NCBI GenBank assembly: GCA_020310875.1
Contig: CM035422.1
Span: forward strand, 57,374,406-57,438,405
From: Ceratopteris richardii
Taxonomy: Eukaryota > Streptophyta > Polypodiopsida > Polypodiales > Pteridaceae
Length of the DNA stretch: 64,000 nucleotides
Reading direction: 5' to 3'
Within the stretch, counting starts at the first letter, position 1. Every line of letters starts with the position of its first letter. A program made the translations under genes and the position numbers. The notes under the pieces are model-generated. The model worked only from the letters and a program-made list of their open reading frames with translations. It was not told where the DNA came from and made no database searches. Positions 31,064 to 42,234 of the stretch are shown here, piece after piece.

Positions 31064-32569
31064 GACTCAATGGATACCTCCACCAAGGTCGGCATCAACC
31101 TCCGCAAATAACATCGAAAGCCTCGAACGAGCAACAACCGTATGCTCCTTGCACAACCCTGTCTTTTGCACCATTCAGGTCATGCATTTCCAAAGTATGC
31201 ATTAATATAGGGCCACATTACACGGCCGTGCATAGACACACTTGAGAATCCCATGCACAAGAGCACAGTGACATATGTCGAACATTTCTATTGATACTAA
31301 CTTTTGTGTTCTTGTTTTGTGATATCCTGTTCCTCCAAAAAAAAAAAAAAAAGAGGCGAAAGAAATGCGGGAGAGAGCTTGTTCCCAGGTTTGGCTTATG
31401 AAACATGAATGAGTCATGCTTAGTTGAAGGTGGAACTGTTGATTACTAGGCATTTATCAATTTGGATAGAAGTGTGTCTCGGCCAGCAGTGAGATTATGG
31501 CTGCCTTATCTGGTAGATGACAAGCATTTGGCATGAACATGGCACCTACAACTATGATCTTCTCTTACCATGGTAGGAATGAAGAGCTTGAAGGTCCGCA
31601 ACTTGAGTGATGCTTAATTACTTCATGTACCAGAGCATCCAAGGAGATATCTGCAAAAGGTAGTTCTGGAGGAGAAGACTCCTGCATATGGCGAGCTAAA
31701 GAGAATATGTGAAACTCAGCTTGGGGTAGTTAACCGATGTTGCTTGCCAAGGAATATAAAGCAATTCAATTCTCAGTATTTCCTGAACCAGTATGGAACA
31801 GTAGCACGGGTGAATGGTCTATGTCAATCAGCATGGTAATCTCTTAGAAACCGGCACATGTCCAATATTCCTCTGAGTGTCAATATAGGGAAGTGAACGT
31901 GCATGAGCCCAAGCTCAGAAATGCACATTGTTAGTGACAAATGTTGCTTTGAAAAGAGGAGAGGAGATCCACCACTCAAAAGATCTCATGGACATTCATC
32001 AACAATGTTCCATCCCAAAGGCCGAGTGTACAACACGAAGAGACAAACATCCATCAACCTTCTCCATGGTAAGTATCTTTACTTTGGAAACACCATAACC
32101 ATGATAGTTTAGGAAACCTCTTCGTCAGCATACCCTTGAGCACCTAGCTCGAGACCCGCAATTTTTGCACCATGCTTCTTCCAATGCATTTTCCAAGTAA
32201 GCATGCGTAGGGCTACATTACAAGGCCGTGCACAAGGCACATACTTTTTTTCAACCCAGGCACAAACACACTTACCCATCATTCATTATGGGTTAGGAGT
32301 AGTTGGCATGACTGCTCTCAACATCATCTTGGGAAGAGCTAGCGGACGTGATGGGAACAACATCCATATCTCGGAAGCAAATTGAAGCCAGTAGTTGCTC
32401 CAAATCACTCTTGACAACCTCTTTTGAGCAACTTGCAGTTTTGAAAGCTCACAACGACACATTCTTGCTGGAACCCAAGGAACCAGCTCATACAACGGAT
32501 GGACACCACCTCTCAAAGCACTACATGGAACAGCCCCTCCAATAAGGGTCTGTCAGGGACGACAGACTC
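31064..32569 (+). other. GyB-1 3' non-coding region
   Basis: 1.5 kb between pol and polypurine tract with no convincing ORF. It holds a 16-base poly-A run near 31337-31352 and a 70- to 75-bp direct repeat. The repeat copies, 31163-31235 and 32163-32235, both carry TTTGCACCAT, an ATGCATTT(T)CCAA core and GGCCGTGCA. The region is long for a gypsy element and its role is unknown. Confidence 0.75.
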
Positions 32570-32583
32570 GAGAGGGGGGGGAG
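32570..32583 (+). other. GyB-1 polypurine tract
   Basis: GAGAGGGGGGGGAG directly before the 3' LTR; the plus-strand primer site. Confidence 0.93.
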
Positions 32584-33192
32584 TGTTGAAGCTCAAAGTC
32601 AAGGACAAAGCATGGAAGCACATCAAAAGGTGGACACACAAGGAAAGGGAGCAAGTAGGGAGCTCCAAGAAGTGTATGTAAAATTTTCAGAAGAATCCCC
32701 TACAAAAATAGTGATTTTCATCACTAAAAACCATTGTAAATACCATTATCTATTTTTAGTAACTCCATTTTGTTCAAGCCGAGGAGTCCTCGAGCTTGAG
32801 GAGTATTAGAAGTACCATCGTACCAATTTTCATAATTTTTAGACTTCGTTTGAGCCCTCAAATAAGCCCTGGAACCTAATTTTTAACTAGGCCGGACACT
32901 AGGTCTGGACAGGGCCAAAACTAGTCAAAAAACTATAAAAAGAGCTAGAGAGCTCATTTTTGGGGTTAGCTTGTTAGAGAATAGAACTTTTGTAAGAGAA
33001 CTCTTTTGCAATCTATGCTTTCCATTGTTCCTCTCTTTGATCTTACTTTGTGCGCGTGTGTGTGTATGTGTGTGCATGTTTGTGTGCTTTCACTCACGCA
33101 CTTGTGCCTTCACTTGCTCGTGGTCTTCATACCGGTCCTCACGTCTCCGCGGATTGACAAGTAAAGGAGGTGGTGCTTACGCTTGAGCTACA
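32584..33192 (+). repeat. GyB-1 3' LTR
   Basis: 609 bp, same length as 19380-19988 and differing at about four positions by eye. It is followed by the GCACG target copy. Confidence 0.98.
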
Positions 33193-33197
33193 GCACG

Positions 33198-33470
33198 CAG
33201 ACACAATAGCGATTAACAGCGAGACAAAAAAGGTTAAGTAGATACTTGGCAGCGGGAAGCAATTGAAATTTGGTAATCATTGCGCAATGTTGAAATGATG
33301 ATCTCATAACTTCGGTGTGCATGCATGAGCAGAACGATAATGCAGGGCGGCTGTTGATCATAATTAGGTATGAAATGAGAATATTTACAGACTTATTTTA
33401 GTAATCACGCAAAACTAAAAATGAAAAGAAAAGAGAAAAAAGAAAAATATGCGGGCAACCGCAGGACACT
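33198..33470 (-). other. GyA-2 spacer after pol
   Basis: About 270 bp of GyA-2 between the end of pol and the GyB-1 insertion. It is purine-rich in places, with no gene seen. Confidence 0.6.
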
Positions 33471-36400
33471 TCAGTGCGAATCAGGCGCTTGATGATACGG
33501 CCGCAACTTTGAACCATTTATCACCTTCGGAAGAGGAATTCCGGTCAAAGTAGCCAACCGAAAAGTTGCTGGGCCCACTTGTTCAGTAATCCGGTAAGGA
33601 CCAAACCAGCGTAACTTGAATTTTCCAGCAGAGCGATTTGATTTTGAATTATAAAACAGCACAAGTTGCCCTACCGTAAAAACTGGAGTTTTTAGATACC
33701 GATCATGTGTACGAGCTTGCCGCAACTGCACTTCTTGAAGAGTCAGAAAACTTTCCCAGCGATGCTCATCTAGTTCTCTGAGTGTGTCCAACCGAAAAGG
33801 CAAAGAATTTTCAGGTAACAATTTTTGAGAGATGGCCACACGTAAGCTTGGTACTACAAGTTCCATTGGTGCAATTGCCTCCATTCCATATGCAAGTTTG
33901 AAAGGAGTCAGTCCGGTGGCAACTTTGTAAGTAGTCCGGTATGCCCATAATACTGTAGGTAGTAATTGATCCCATCTTTTAGGTGATTCCAGAATCAGTT
34001 TTCGAAGCATATTCAGCAAGGTCTTGTTTGTACTTTCAGCCAAGCCATTAGCTCGAGGATAATAAGGGGAACTAAATTTATGCAGAATCTGCAAAGAGTG
34101 TGTGAGCACTTTCATTAAATTGTTTACAAAATGTGTGCCTTGATCTGTAACAAGCTCCAAAGGTAATCCAAATCGTGGAAAGACATCTTTCATCAAACAT
34201 TTTGCTACCGAAATAGTTGTAGCAGACCATAAAGACCAAGCTTCTGCCCACCTGGTAGCATAATCTGTACATGTCAGAATATATCTGTTGTTGTTAAGGA
34301 TTGTTGGAGGTGTGATTGGTCCAATAAAGTCAAGACCCCCTTTCTAAAAAGGCTCTAATGGTAATACAGTTTGGAGAGGGAAAAAATGTCATTGTAAAGG
34401 CTATCCAGACTGTTGACAATTGTCACACTATTTGACAAACTGAGATATATCTCTGTACATGGTAGGCCACCAAAGCCCACTTTGCAAAATTTCACGATGC
34501 GTTAAATCTACTGCAAAATGTCCACCGGAAGGTATTGAATGTGCCAAAGCTATAACTGAGTTTACTTCATGTGGAGGAATGCAACGAAGTAAAACTCCAG
34601 TGTGATCCATATAATACAATTCTCCAGCAATCAACCGAAATCCGCGACTGTACACTGCAATTTTCTTACGCAGGGCAGGAGAAGTCTGAGTAGGAAGACA
34701 TCCATCAGTAAAAAAAAGTCAATAATTGATCATAGTAAGTAGGTGGTACAGAAGGTTCTGCAGATTCATCATTAGTTGGGTCAGTAATATAAATTGCAGG
34801 TGTGGTGTCATCAACACCGATCGGAGCTTCACCGTAATCCAACCGAGAAAGGAAATCTGCTAATGCATGTGTAGTTCCAGGTCGATGGATTACTTCATAA
34901 TCAAACTCTTGTAATAATAGAACCCAACGTGCTAAACGACCACCTAAATGCTGCTGTCGAACCAGATATACTAGCGCAGCATGATCTACATGAAAGACAA
35001 ATTTTCGGCCTAACAAATAATGCCGAAATTTCTTTACAAAATATACTAAACCAAGGCATTCTCTTTCAGTTACTGAATAATTCTTTTCTGCAAGAGCAAG
35101 TCTTCTACTCGCATAATAAACAGGCTGAAACCACTTATCAGTTTGTTGCATTAAGACACTTCCAATGGCAATATCTGATGCATCAACAAAAACATGAAAT
35201 GGAGGTTCCCAATCAGGAGGTTGTAGAATTGGAGCCTGTGTTAATAAGCCTTTGAGACGATCAAATGTTGTTTGACATTCCTGAGTCCAAACAAACTGTC
35301 GAGGAGTACTGGTTATTAATCTATTGAGAGGTATTGCCAAATGAGCAAGCCACCGCAAATGTCAACCATGCCATGTGACTTGACCCATGAATCTCATCAC
35401 TTCTTTCGGTGTAGTAGGTACAGGTGCTTCTAACACAGCTGCAATTTTATCTGAATCAACTTGTATGCCTTGTGCAGACACAATATGGCCAAGCAGCTTA
35501 CCACATGAAACCGCAAACACAGACTTGTTTGGGTTCAGGCAGAGTCTGTATTCACGACACTTCTCAAAGCAACACCGTAAATGATACAGGTGTGCTACCA
35601 TCTTACCAAATAAAGAGAAATCATCTAGATATACTTGCATGAAAGAAGTAAGATAGGGGGAGAAGATTTCCTGCATACATCGTTGAAAAGTACTAGGAGC
35701 ATTTCTTAATCCAAACCACATAATTGTGCAAGCAAAAACACCCCAATCGGTAATGAATGCTATTTTTGGTATATCTTCCTCAGCCATTCTGACCTGATTA
35801 TACCCACTATATCCATCCAGAAATAAATACATTTCATGCCCAGCCACTCTATCTAGCATTGTATCAAGAAATGGAAGAGGAAACGGATCTGGCACCATAG
35901 TTGCATTCAGTTTCCGGTAATCCACACATATGCATAGCTGCTTATTCTTCTTATGGACGATAACAATGGGTGATATCCACTCAGCATGTTCTACTGGTAC
36001 AATGAATCCGACTTTTAATAACCTATCAAGCTCTGCCTTTACCTGTGCTGCGTAGTTAGGATTCATCCGGTAGCTGGGTTGTTTAATTGGTTTTGCTTCC
36101 GGTTTAAGTACAACTCTATCCTGATATATGCGAGGGTCCAGACCCTTCATGTCACGGTAATCCCATGCAAAAACATCAGCGAACTCACTAAGTAACTGGA
36201 TCAGATCTGCTTGAAATACTTTAGACAATCCTTCCTTTATTTTGACAGGTCGTGGATTAACTTCATCCCCTAAATTATATGTGATCAACTGATCTTCTGG
36301 AACATAGAATTGACGAGGTTTTTTTGAATCATCGACTGATTGTAAAAGTTGCTGTATAGCAATTTCATCCTTAGCAGCAGTATTTTCTGTTTCTTCCTCT

Positions 36401-36722
36401 TCGGTCACAAGCATCACCGAACAAACTGCCAGATTCCAGTGATCTACAACAGATTGTAAATCAACAGTCCCTAAGCAAATTAAATCTATGTTATTCTTCA
36501 AAAATTCTTCTTCTTCATCATCGGATAAACCATCTAACATATGAATTGGTTCTGCCACATAAGGTCTAGCATGTAGTTCACAGGGGTGAATAGCATCTAA
36601 TTTTACAACATATTTTCGGTTATTGTCTTTGAAAGTGAGTTCCTGTGCGGACCAATCTTGTATAACCTTAGCTTGTTTCAGCCAAGGATGGCCAAAAAGA
36701 AGGTTATAATCAAGAAGGGGTT
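33471..36722 (-). pseudogene. GyA-2 pol (protease end, RT, RNase H, integrase), broken
   Basis: On the minus strand from 36722: the end of a retropepsin (LLDYNLLFGHPWLKQAKVIQDW), an acidic linker, then RT (about 36200-35400) with MKGLDPRIYQDRV, FIVPVEHAEWISPI and MQVYLDDFSLFG. RNase H (about 35200-34800) follows with FHVFVDASDIAIGSVLMQQ and VTERECLGLVYFVKKFRHYL. A zinc-finger region (about 34600-34430) shows GGHFAVDLTHREILQSGLWW, and the integrase core to C terminus (34196-33471) shows VTDQGTHFVNN, RANGLAESTNK and FGPYRITEQVGPATF. The C terminus is the short GPF/Y type without chromodomain. The region has several breaks. GyA-1 encodes the same family. Confidence 0.93.
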
Positions 36723-37274
36723 TGTTAAACAGAGGCCCTATACTTGATTTTCCCAAATCAACTCAACTCACTCACAAGACAGTTGGTCCAAACAACTCTG
36801 CTAATACAACTTACTAACAAAAAACTTTGGTTCTTCCTTGCCAGACTTGCTCAGATGACAGTTCACTCACATAGTACTGACTCATTACATAGATTAAGAC
36901 TCTTTTAGTAATCGATGCATAAGGTAAACATTACCGTACACAGACTCACAGTAATACACTCGGCAAAACAGTAATTCAACACTTAACTTACTCTGAATAT
37001 TATCACAACACAATCTTTACCGAACAAGTACTGATAAACAACAAGACAGAGACGAGAACAGAATACTCAGAGTTACTCAAACGTGCACCACAGCAATGTT
37101 ACAGATCAATGACCCAGACAGACAGTCAGGTGATACCACTGATCGTCACTGACAGTGTCTTTTTCATTGATTTATATAAAGGTTACAATCATCAATCAAG
37201 GTTGCAACATCTACGCAACGACCTTTCGGTTCGTTAAGAGTCAGATTTTACAATTGCCAATCTGGCGGCTTACA
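36723..37274 (-). repeat. GyA-2 5' LTR (552 bp seen)
   Basis: Plus-strand TGTTAAACAGAGG to GGCGGCTTACA, matching 16558-17109 at about 96-97% by eye. It borders pol sequence on one side and the CoD-1 integrase on the other. The partner LTR is longer (623 bp), so this copy is partial. Confidence 0.9.
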
Positions 37275-37278
37275 ATAA

Positions 37279-39051
37279 TGTTTAAAGGTATTGAATACCT
37301 CTTATTTATCTTTGATCACATATATAGTGATCCACTTGGTAGCATCGTCAACATAAATCACATAGTATCTTGAACCATTAATATTGAAATCCTTTGATGG
37401 TCCTCACACATCTATGTGTACCAACTCAAGCTTCTTTGAATACATGAAACCATGCTTAGAATATGATTGCTTATGAGCCTTACCTAATTGACATGCCTCA
37501 CATATGTATGTCATATGTTGACCTGCAACATTAGGCAATCCAAGCACTAAACCATTGTTAACCATATCTTTAATGCCTCTTTCATTGAAATTTCCAAGCC
37601 TTTTATGCCAAAGATCTGACTCAGAGATCTTATGTCCTTCATAAGTGAACAAGGCATGACCAACATTACCTTGAATCTTCAATGTGAAGAGTCTTCCTTC
37701 TTTCTTCCCTGAATCAATTTGTTTATACCCATTGCTAGGGTCTTCCACAAAAACTCCATCATTAGTGAACCTTACTTCATAACGTTTTTCAAGAATTTGC
37801 CCCGCACTTATCATATTCTTTGGAATTGTAAGAACATACAAGACCTTACTCAGAAGAGCACTTCCATCCTTGGCCTTCATTGATCCAATTGACTTCACAT
37901 TGTGCTTTGTATTATCACCTGTTTGAACTACATTATTAGTTACCTTATTCTCCAAATCAGTCTTCAAGGCTATATTACCACTCAGGTGATTGCTACACCC
38001 TGATTCAATGTAGAAGACTCTTTGGTCTTCACTTTGTCTTTCACAAGTTGCATTCATGATTAAGGTTGACTCTTCTTTCTGATCTGAAGCATAGTTGTAG
38101 TAGGTATTGGTGTAGGATTGACTTTGGAATCCTCTACCTGCATTTCTTCCAAAGTAACCTCTACCTCTGAAATTACCTCTTTGGTTTCTACCACCTCTTC
38201 CTCTTGAATTAAAGTTCTAATTATACCCTCCATTATTCTGATTATTATGCCAACAATCATGAGCTAAACGATTTGTCTTACCACAAATCCAGCAAGCTTT
38301 GACTCCATCTTTATTGTTTCTACCTCTTCCTCTACCTTTTCCACCTCCTCTTCCTCTTAGGAAGTTGGCTTGGCTAGTTGTACCTTCTTCTTCATTTAGT
38401 TGTTGTTTAAATTTGCTATTCATCTTCTTGTCCTTTGAATACATTGCTTAACCTCTACTCTTATCAACATCACCTTTGACATCCTGCTCAAAAGTTAGCA
38501 TATGTCCGATCAACTGATTTAAATCAGGAGTGAAATGATATAGTGACAATTCAGTAGACAAAATGAATGGCTTCCATTTCTCATCTCCTCTCAAACTTGT
38601 GAGAATTTGCCTTACCAATTTATCCTCCTCAATATCTTCAACAAATGCTCCTAATGCATCTGCAATGTCCTTCATCCTCGCTACATAATCAGAAATGGAT
38701 TGAGAAGCTTTCTTTTTTAATGTAGTGAACTCTACCCATAAGGATGCCTTCCTTGACTTTGTAGTATTTTGGAAATGCTCCTCCAAAGCATTCCATATGT
38801 CACTTGCACTTTCAAGTCCTCTAATATGAGGTATCAAGTAGTCATTAACTCCAATGTAGATAATGCTCCTTGTTTGAGCATCCTTCTTCATCCAAGTCTT
38901 CAGATCTGAGACTTCATCCCTAGTCTGGTTTTTCTTCTTCACCTATTATATAACCTATCAAGTCTTTGCTCATGAGATGAGCTTCCATCCTCATTGACCA
39001 AGCTGGAAAGTTTTCTCTATCCAATTTCTCTATCTGAAGAGAATCGCCCAT
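37279..39051 (-). pseudogene. CoD-1 gag, protease and integrase start
   Basis: Minus strand from ATG at 39051: gag begins MGDSLQIEKLDRENFPAW and continues to about 38450 with a copia gag core (YIGVNDYLIPHIRGLESASD). A CCHC-type knuckle (CWICGKTNRLAHDC) lies near 38300, in an Arg/Gly-rich setting. Protease shows FYIESGCSNHLSGN near 38010. GAG-pre-integrase shows DLWHKRLGNFNERG near 37610. The integrase start runs to the GyA-2 edge. These are the same parts, in the same order, as in other copia elements. The coding region has a few breaks and continues beyond the insertion at 16486. Confidence 0.9.
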
Positions 39052-39247
39052 CCTTTCTTCACATGTGTATTAAATTCTTCAAGATTTATGAGTAATAATT
39101 GTACCTTTACTTCGAATGAAGTTCCTTTTGATCTTCTTGATAGCTTCATACCTCCTTCTCAAGCTTTCACGTTTTGAACCCTCAAATGTTGATTTCTGTA
39201 TGACTGCAGCAATCAGGGTCCTCCTTTCTTCTATTTTAATGATTCTT

Positions 39248-39259
39248 GCTCTGATACCA
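39248..39259 (-). other. CoD-1 primer binding site
   Basis: The reverse complement is TGGTATCAGAGC, one base from the LTR edge at 39261. It is the initiator tRNA-Met type. Confidence 0.93.
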
Positions 39260-39260
39260 C

Positions 39261-39714
39261 TGATGGAGAGTGTTAATCTCCAAAAGACAAGCTATCCTTG
39301 ATGTTAGACCACCAAGAATAACTCAAAAATGCCAACAAATTTGCAAGATAAGTGCCAAACTATCAAGACTTTAGCTAATTGTGAAGAAAGTCACTACACA
39401 AAAAAGTTTGTTGCACATAACTCACTTATTGACTAATCAAATGTGTAAAGTTTCTCATGAAACTTTGTATAAGGTGTCATCTAAAGGTTACGCATCCTCT
39501 CCAAGTTAAAACATCTCAAATGATTCAGTAGATCTTAAGAAATGATCCAAACAATCAACCTATGTTTGAAATTTTCCTCCTGTATTGTCGACTTTGACAC
39601 TTGCAACTTCTAATACATGGTTCTCCCAAACTAGGACCCTTTTAATCAAATGCTATTAGCCATAGATGTCTTACCTTCCAACTTAGATTTTGACTCCTCA
39701 TTTGTGCAAAACTT
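39261..39714 (-). repeat. CoD-1 5' LTR, partial
   Basis: Plus-strand TGATGGAGAG onward, matching the first 450-odd bases of the CoD-1 3' LTR at 13139 with roughly 6-7% difference. It stops where a new LTR start (TGATGGAGAG at 39715) begins. Confidence 0.88.
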
Positions 39715-40839
39715 TGATGGAGAGTGTTAATCTCCAAAAGAAAAAGCTACTCTTGAAGTTAGAGCACCTCTATATCAAGAGTAACTCAAAACCTTCACCA
39801 ATTTGGAGGATCAATACTTAATTTCCAAAATCTTGAACAAACTGTGAAGACGATGACTACACAGAAAGTCTGCTGCACATAACTCACTCATTGACTTATC
39901 AAACGTGTAAAGTTTTTTATAAAACTTCGCACAAGGTGTTGCCTATAGTTTGCACACCTCCTCCAATTTAAATCATTCCGAAAGACTCGGTAGATCTTGA
40001 GAAATGATCTTAACAAGTCACCTATGTCTAAAACTATAGTTCTTTACTGTCAACTTTGACACCTGTAACTTCTTAAGCTTGGTGCTCTCAAAGTAGAATC
40101 CATTTAATCAAATGCTTTTAGCCGTAGGTAGCTTACCTTCCAACTTAAAGAATGAGTGCTTATTTGCTCAAAACTTTACACTGTGGAAGGAGAACTGACC
40201 AAAACATTAGCATCGCATTTTGCACCTCTTGCAACTTCTCTTCTTTTCATTTACACATGTAAATGTTCCTACACTCAATTCACTCATCCTAATCACAATT
40301 AGAAGCTAAAAATTTGTACAGACTTCAATCAAATATAGACTTAGACTTGTACAAAAGCATTTCACAAAAGATTCAACACAGAAGAAGAACTCTCAAAAAT
40401 ATTGGGTGCAACTTTTCTTCATTTCTGGAAAACTTTACATTTGAGTGATGAGAGAGATCTTACTCACTTCTAAAGTGTCTAATGACTCATACAACTTCTA
40501 ATTTCTCTATTCACATGCTCTCTCATATTTGCCCTGACATTTTTACTTGTATATATAGGCAAATATGTACAATCTCATAACCATACAAAAGTATAAGTGA
40601 GCTATCTCTGAATTAATGTACATATGTATACACATCTTCATCCTTTGAACATATGCTTCATATCTTGATCTTTTCTTCAGTCCTTGACTTAAAACCTTCA
40701 TCAAAACTTCAATTGTTGATTGCCTTGCACCAACAGCTCCCCCTCTATCATCAATTGAGGTTTTCACTATCTTCTTTATACGTGCCATGTCTTTGAATCT
40801 TTGTAGCTTTGGTCCATCCAAGCTTTTGGTTAGCATATC
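39715..40839 (-). mobile_element. CoD-2: 3' end of a second CoD element
   Basis: A full LTR (39715-40735, about 1020 bp), the polypurine tract GAGGGGGAGC and the last codons of RNase H (MLTKSLDGPKLQRFKDMA, about 40740-40839), all minus strand. The match to CoD-1 stops near 40839. The LTR is clearly diverged from both CoD-1 LTRs, so this is a separate and probably older copy. It carries a minus-strand TATATATA near 40549-40557. Confidence 0.85.
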
Positions 40840-41475
40840 ATTCAGAGTAGTCATAACAGAGAAGTAGATAGAGAAGTTCAATGAGCTATATGTATTATAG
40901 AACATGATTTTACAAAGTCATTGGCATTGTAATGATGCTCAATGATGATGAACTGAGTGAGCTATGGTGTGAGCTACTCAAGATCTACAAATGATCAAGG
41001 AATGAGCTCAGAATGAGGCACACTACCCCGTGAGATTTTACAAGGTCTTTTATAAGTATTTCTTCTAAGTTTGAATTTAGAATTCAAACTTGGCTCCAAT
41101 CAAAAAGTAACTCCAATAATTTAGGAGATATTCCTTCAATTTGGAGTCGTAGCTAATATTCTTCCTAACTCCATGAGATATAAGCTTTTACAAGATTCTC
41201 CAAGGAATTAATCTTTTACAATGGTACATGAATAGGGTGTTACAAGCTATAGTTCACATGAATCATCAACTGCTAGTTCCACACATTGTCTTCCATGCTA
41301 AGTCAAATGTGTAGGCTTGATCATTTGCACCAACAGATCCCCCTCAAGCCAAACATCTTGGATTATACTACTTCATCAATCTTCTTGAATATCCTATAAT
41401 CCAATCATGGTTTTAAGCCTGCAAAGTTTAGTACCATCAATTGAAAAATTCTTTTGAATTAGTTACTTGTTCTTT
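40840..41475 (-). mobile_element. CoH: 3' scrap of another copia element
   Basis: The plus-strand sequence GCACCAACA, ending at 41335, is followed by ATCCCCCTCAAGCC. This is the LTR-edge and polypurine pattern seen at CoD and CoF. Further right, the minus strand reads like the copia RNase H terminus (GTKLCRLKTMIG, about 41400-41440). The far LTR edge was not found; it may be near 40840. No related copy is present in the window. Confidence 0.55.
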
Positions 41476-41929
41476 TATAGATTTCTCTAGTGTAATCTTG
41501 TCTAAGAAATATCATTTTTAGGAGTACTTGAGTTTTATTGCACTTTGAGATGTGATTGATCCACTTGAGCCCTTTTCCTTTAGGCTTTGTCACAACAATA
41601 TCCTAAATTATGCTTGAACTTGAGAAATTAGGGTTTTCTTGGACTTATGTTGTGCTTATTGTCACCCTACTTATACTTAGTTAATACCATTAGTTATGCT
41701 TAGCATGTATTAGAAATTGACTTATGGGGTTAAGAATGCTTCCAACTTCAAGTTGTTTCTCCCTTAATCACACTTGAATGCTCAGGATGTGCATTCCAAA
41801 CCTTGCAATGAACTTACCACCTTTCTTTGACACCCTTGAATGGCTCTCAATGGACCTCTAAAAAGTCCCAAGTTTAGGTCAAGTTTTAACTCTAATTTAT
41901 TTGATAAACGGTTTGATTCAAGCAATTTT
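41476..41929 (-). other. Probable GyB-2 sequence beyond the CoC-2 insertion
   Basis: CoC-2 is bounded by ATTTT copies, so 41929 continues directly from 47073, which is GyB-2 leader. This stretch should therefore begin as GyB-2 near its gag start. I see no readable gag in it, and the join with CoH is not defined. Confidence 0.45.
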
Positions 41930-42160
41930 TGTTGGAGATAGACGTCTGCAGAAGCACGCAAACAGCACAAGGAAGAAGAAGAAGCTTGGAGCACAAACAC
42001 ACAATACTGAATGTATTACTAGAGAATGTACAAAGATAAGTAGCCCATTAGGGCAATAGGCGTATATACAAGCCGAGGGAAAAAAACCTCCTAAAGAGGG
42101 AAAAAAGTGCCCCGACGGTCCTAGAATGTTCACACACATCACTACCTAAATATATCAACA
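41930..42160 (-). repeat. CoC-2 3' LTR
   Basis: 231 bp, TGTTGGAG to ATATCAACA on the plus strand, matching 46837-47067. A TATATA box is at 42063-42068. Confidence 0.97.
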
Positions 42161-42172
42161 AATCCCCCCTGG
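42161..42172 (-). other. CoC-2 polypurine tract
   Basis: The reverse complement reads CCAGGGGGGATT, next to the 3' LTR and the same as in CoC-1. Confidence 0.85.
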
Positions 42173-42234
42173 GAGTGATGCGGTGAACAAGGAGCTGGCA
42201 CTCATGTATAAGGAAGTGCCAAGCTATGTGGAAA

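Larger units (their letters stand above)
19380..33192 (+). mobile_element. GyB-1: large Ty3/gypsy element that looks whole
   Basis: A 13,813-bp plus-strand element inserted in GyA-2 between its pol and extra ORF. It is flanked by a perfect 5-bp duplication GCACG (19375-19379 and 33193-33197). Parts in order: 609-bp LTR, primer site, 1.8-kb leader with a repeat array, gag of 967 residues, pol of 2113 residues, 1.5-kb 3' region, polypurine tract and 609-bp LTR. The LTRs differ at about four positions by eye (under 1%), so it is the youngest large insertion here. No coding damage is evident. The primer site and the absence of a chromodomain place it near the plant Athila/Tat lineage. Fragments of relatives lie at 41476-48834 and 49560-50100. 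Confidence 0.97.
16487..37274 (-). mobile_element. GyA-2: Ty3/gypsy element inserted in CoD-1 and split by GyB-1
   Basis: Bounded by ATAA at 16483-16486 and 37275-37278 inside the CoD-1 integrase. With the GyB-1 insertion removed it is about 7.0 kb. In minus order it has a 5' LTR (37274-36723), the end of protease, then RT, RNase H and integrase (36722-33471), a spacer, an extra open region (19337-17157) and a 3' LTR (17109-16487). I recognise no gag, so the copy is incomplete. The pol has several breaks. The comparable 552 bp of LTR differ at about 18-20 positions by eye. The integrase end lacks a chromodomain, as in the Athila/Tat side of plant gypsy elements. GyA-1 is another copy. Confidence 0.92.
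13139..39714 (-). mobile_element. CoD-1: Ty1/copia element split by GyA-2
   Basis: A minus-strand copia element in two parts, 13139-16486 and 37279-39714, about 5.8 kb without its guest. The left part holds the 3' LTR (13139-14118), polypurine tract, RNase H, RT and the end of the integrase. The right part holds the rest of the integrase, protease, gag, primer site and part of the 5' LTR. The two halves meet inside the integrase coding sequence, and the ATAA repeated at both edges of GyA-2 is the target duplication of that insertion. LTR portions that can be compared differ by roughly 6-7% by eye, so CoD-1 is the oldest of the three nested elements here. It is broken in several places besides the insertion. 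Confidence 0.93.

Noticed and set aside
31337-31352. Poly-A run as the tail of a retroposed gene or SINE
   Set aside because: It lies inside the GyB-1 3' region with no target duplication, no upstream coding match and no Pol III boxes.
33195-33470. Possible host promoter or small gene between GyB-1 and GyA-2 pol
   Set aside because: Removing GyB-1 by its target duplication joins this stretch to the rest of GyA-2, so it is element sequence.
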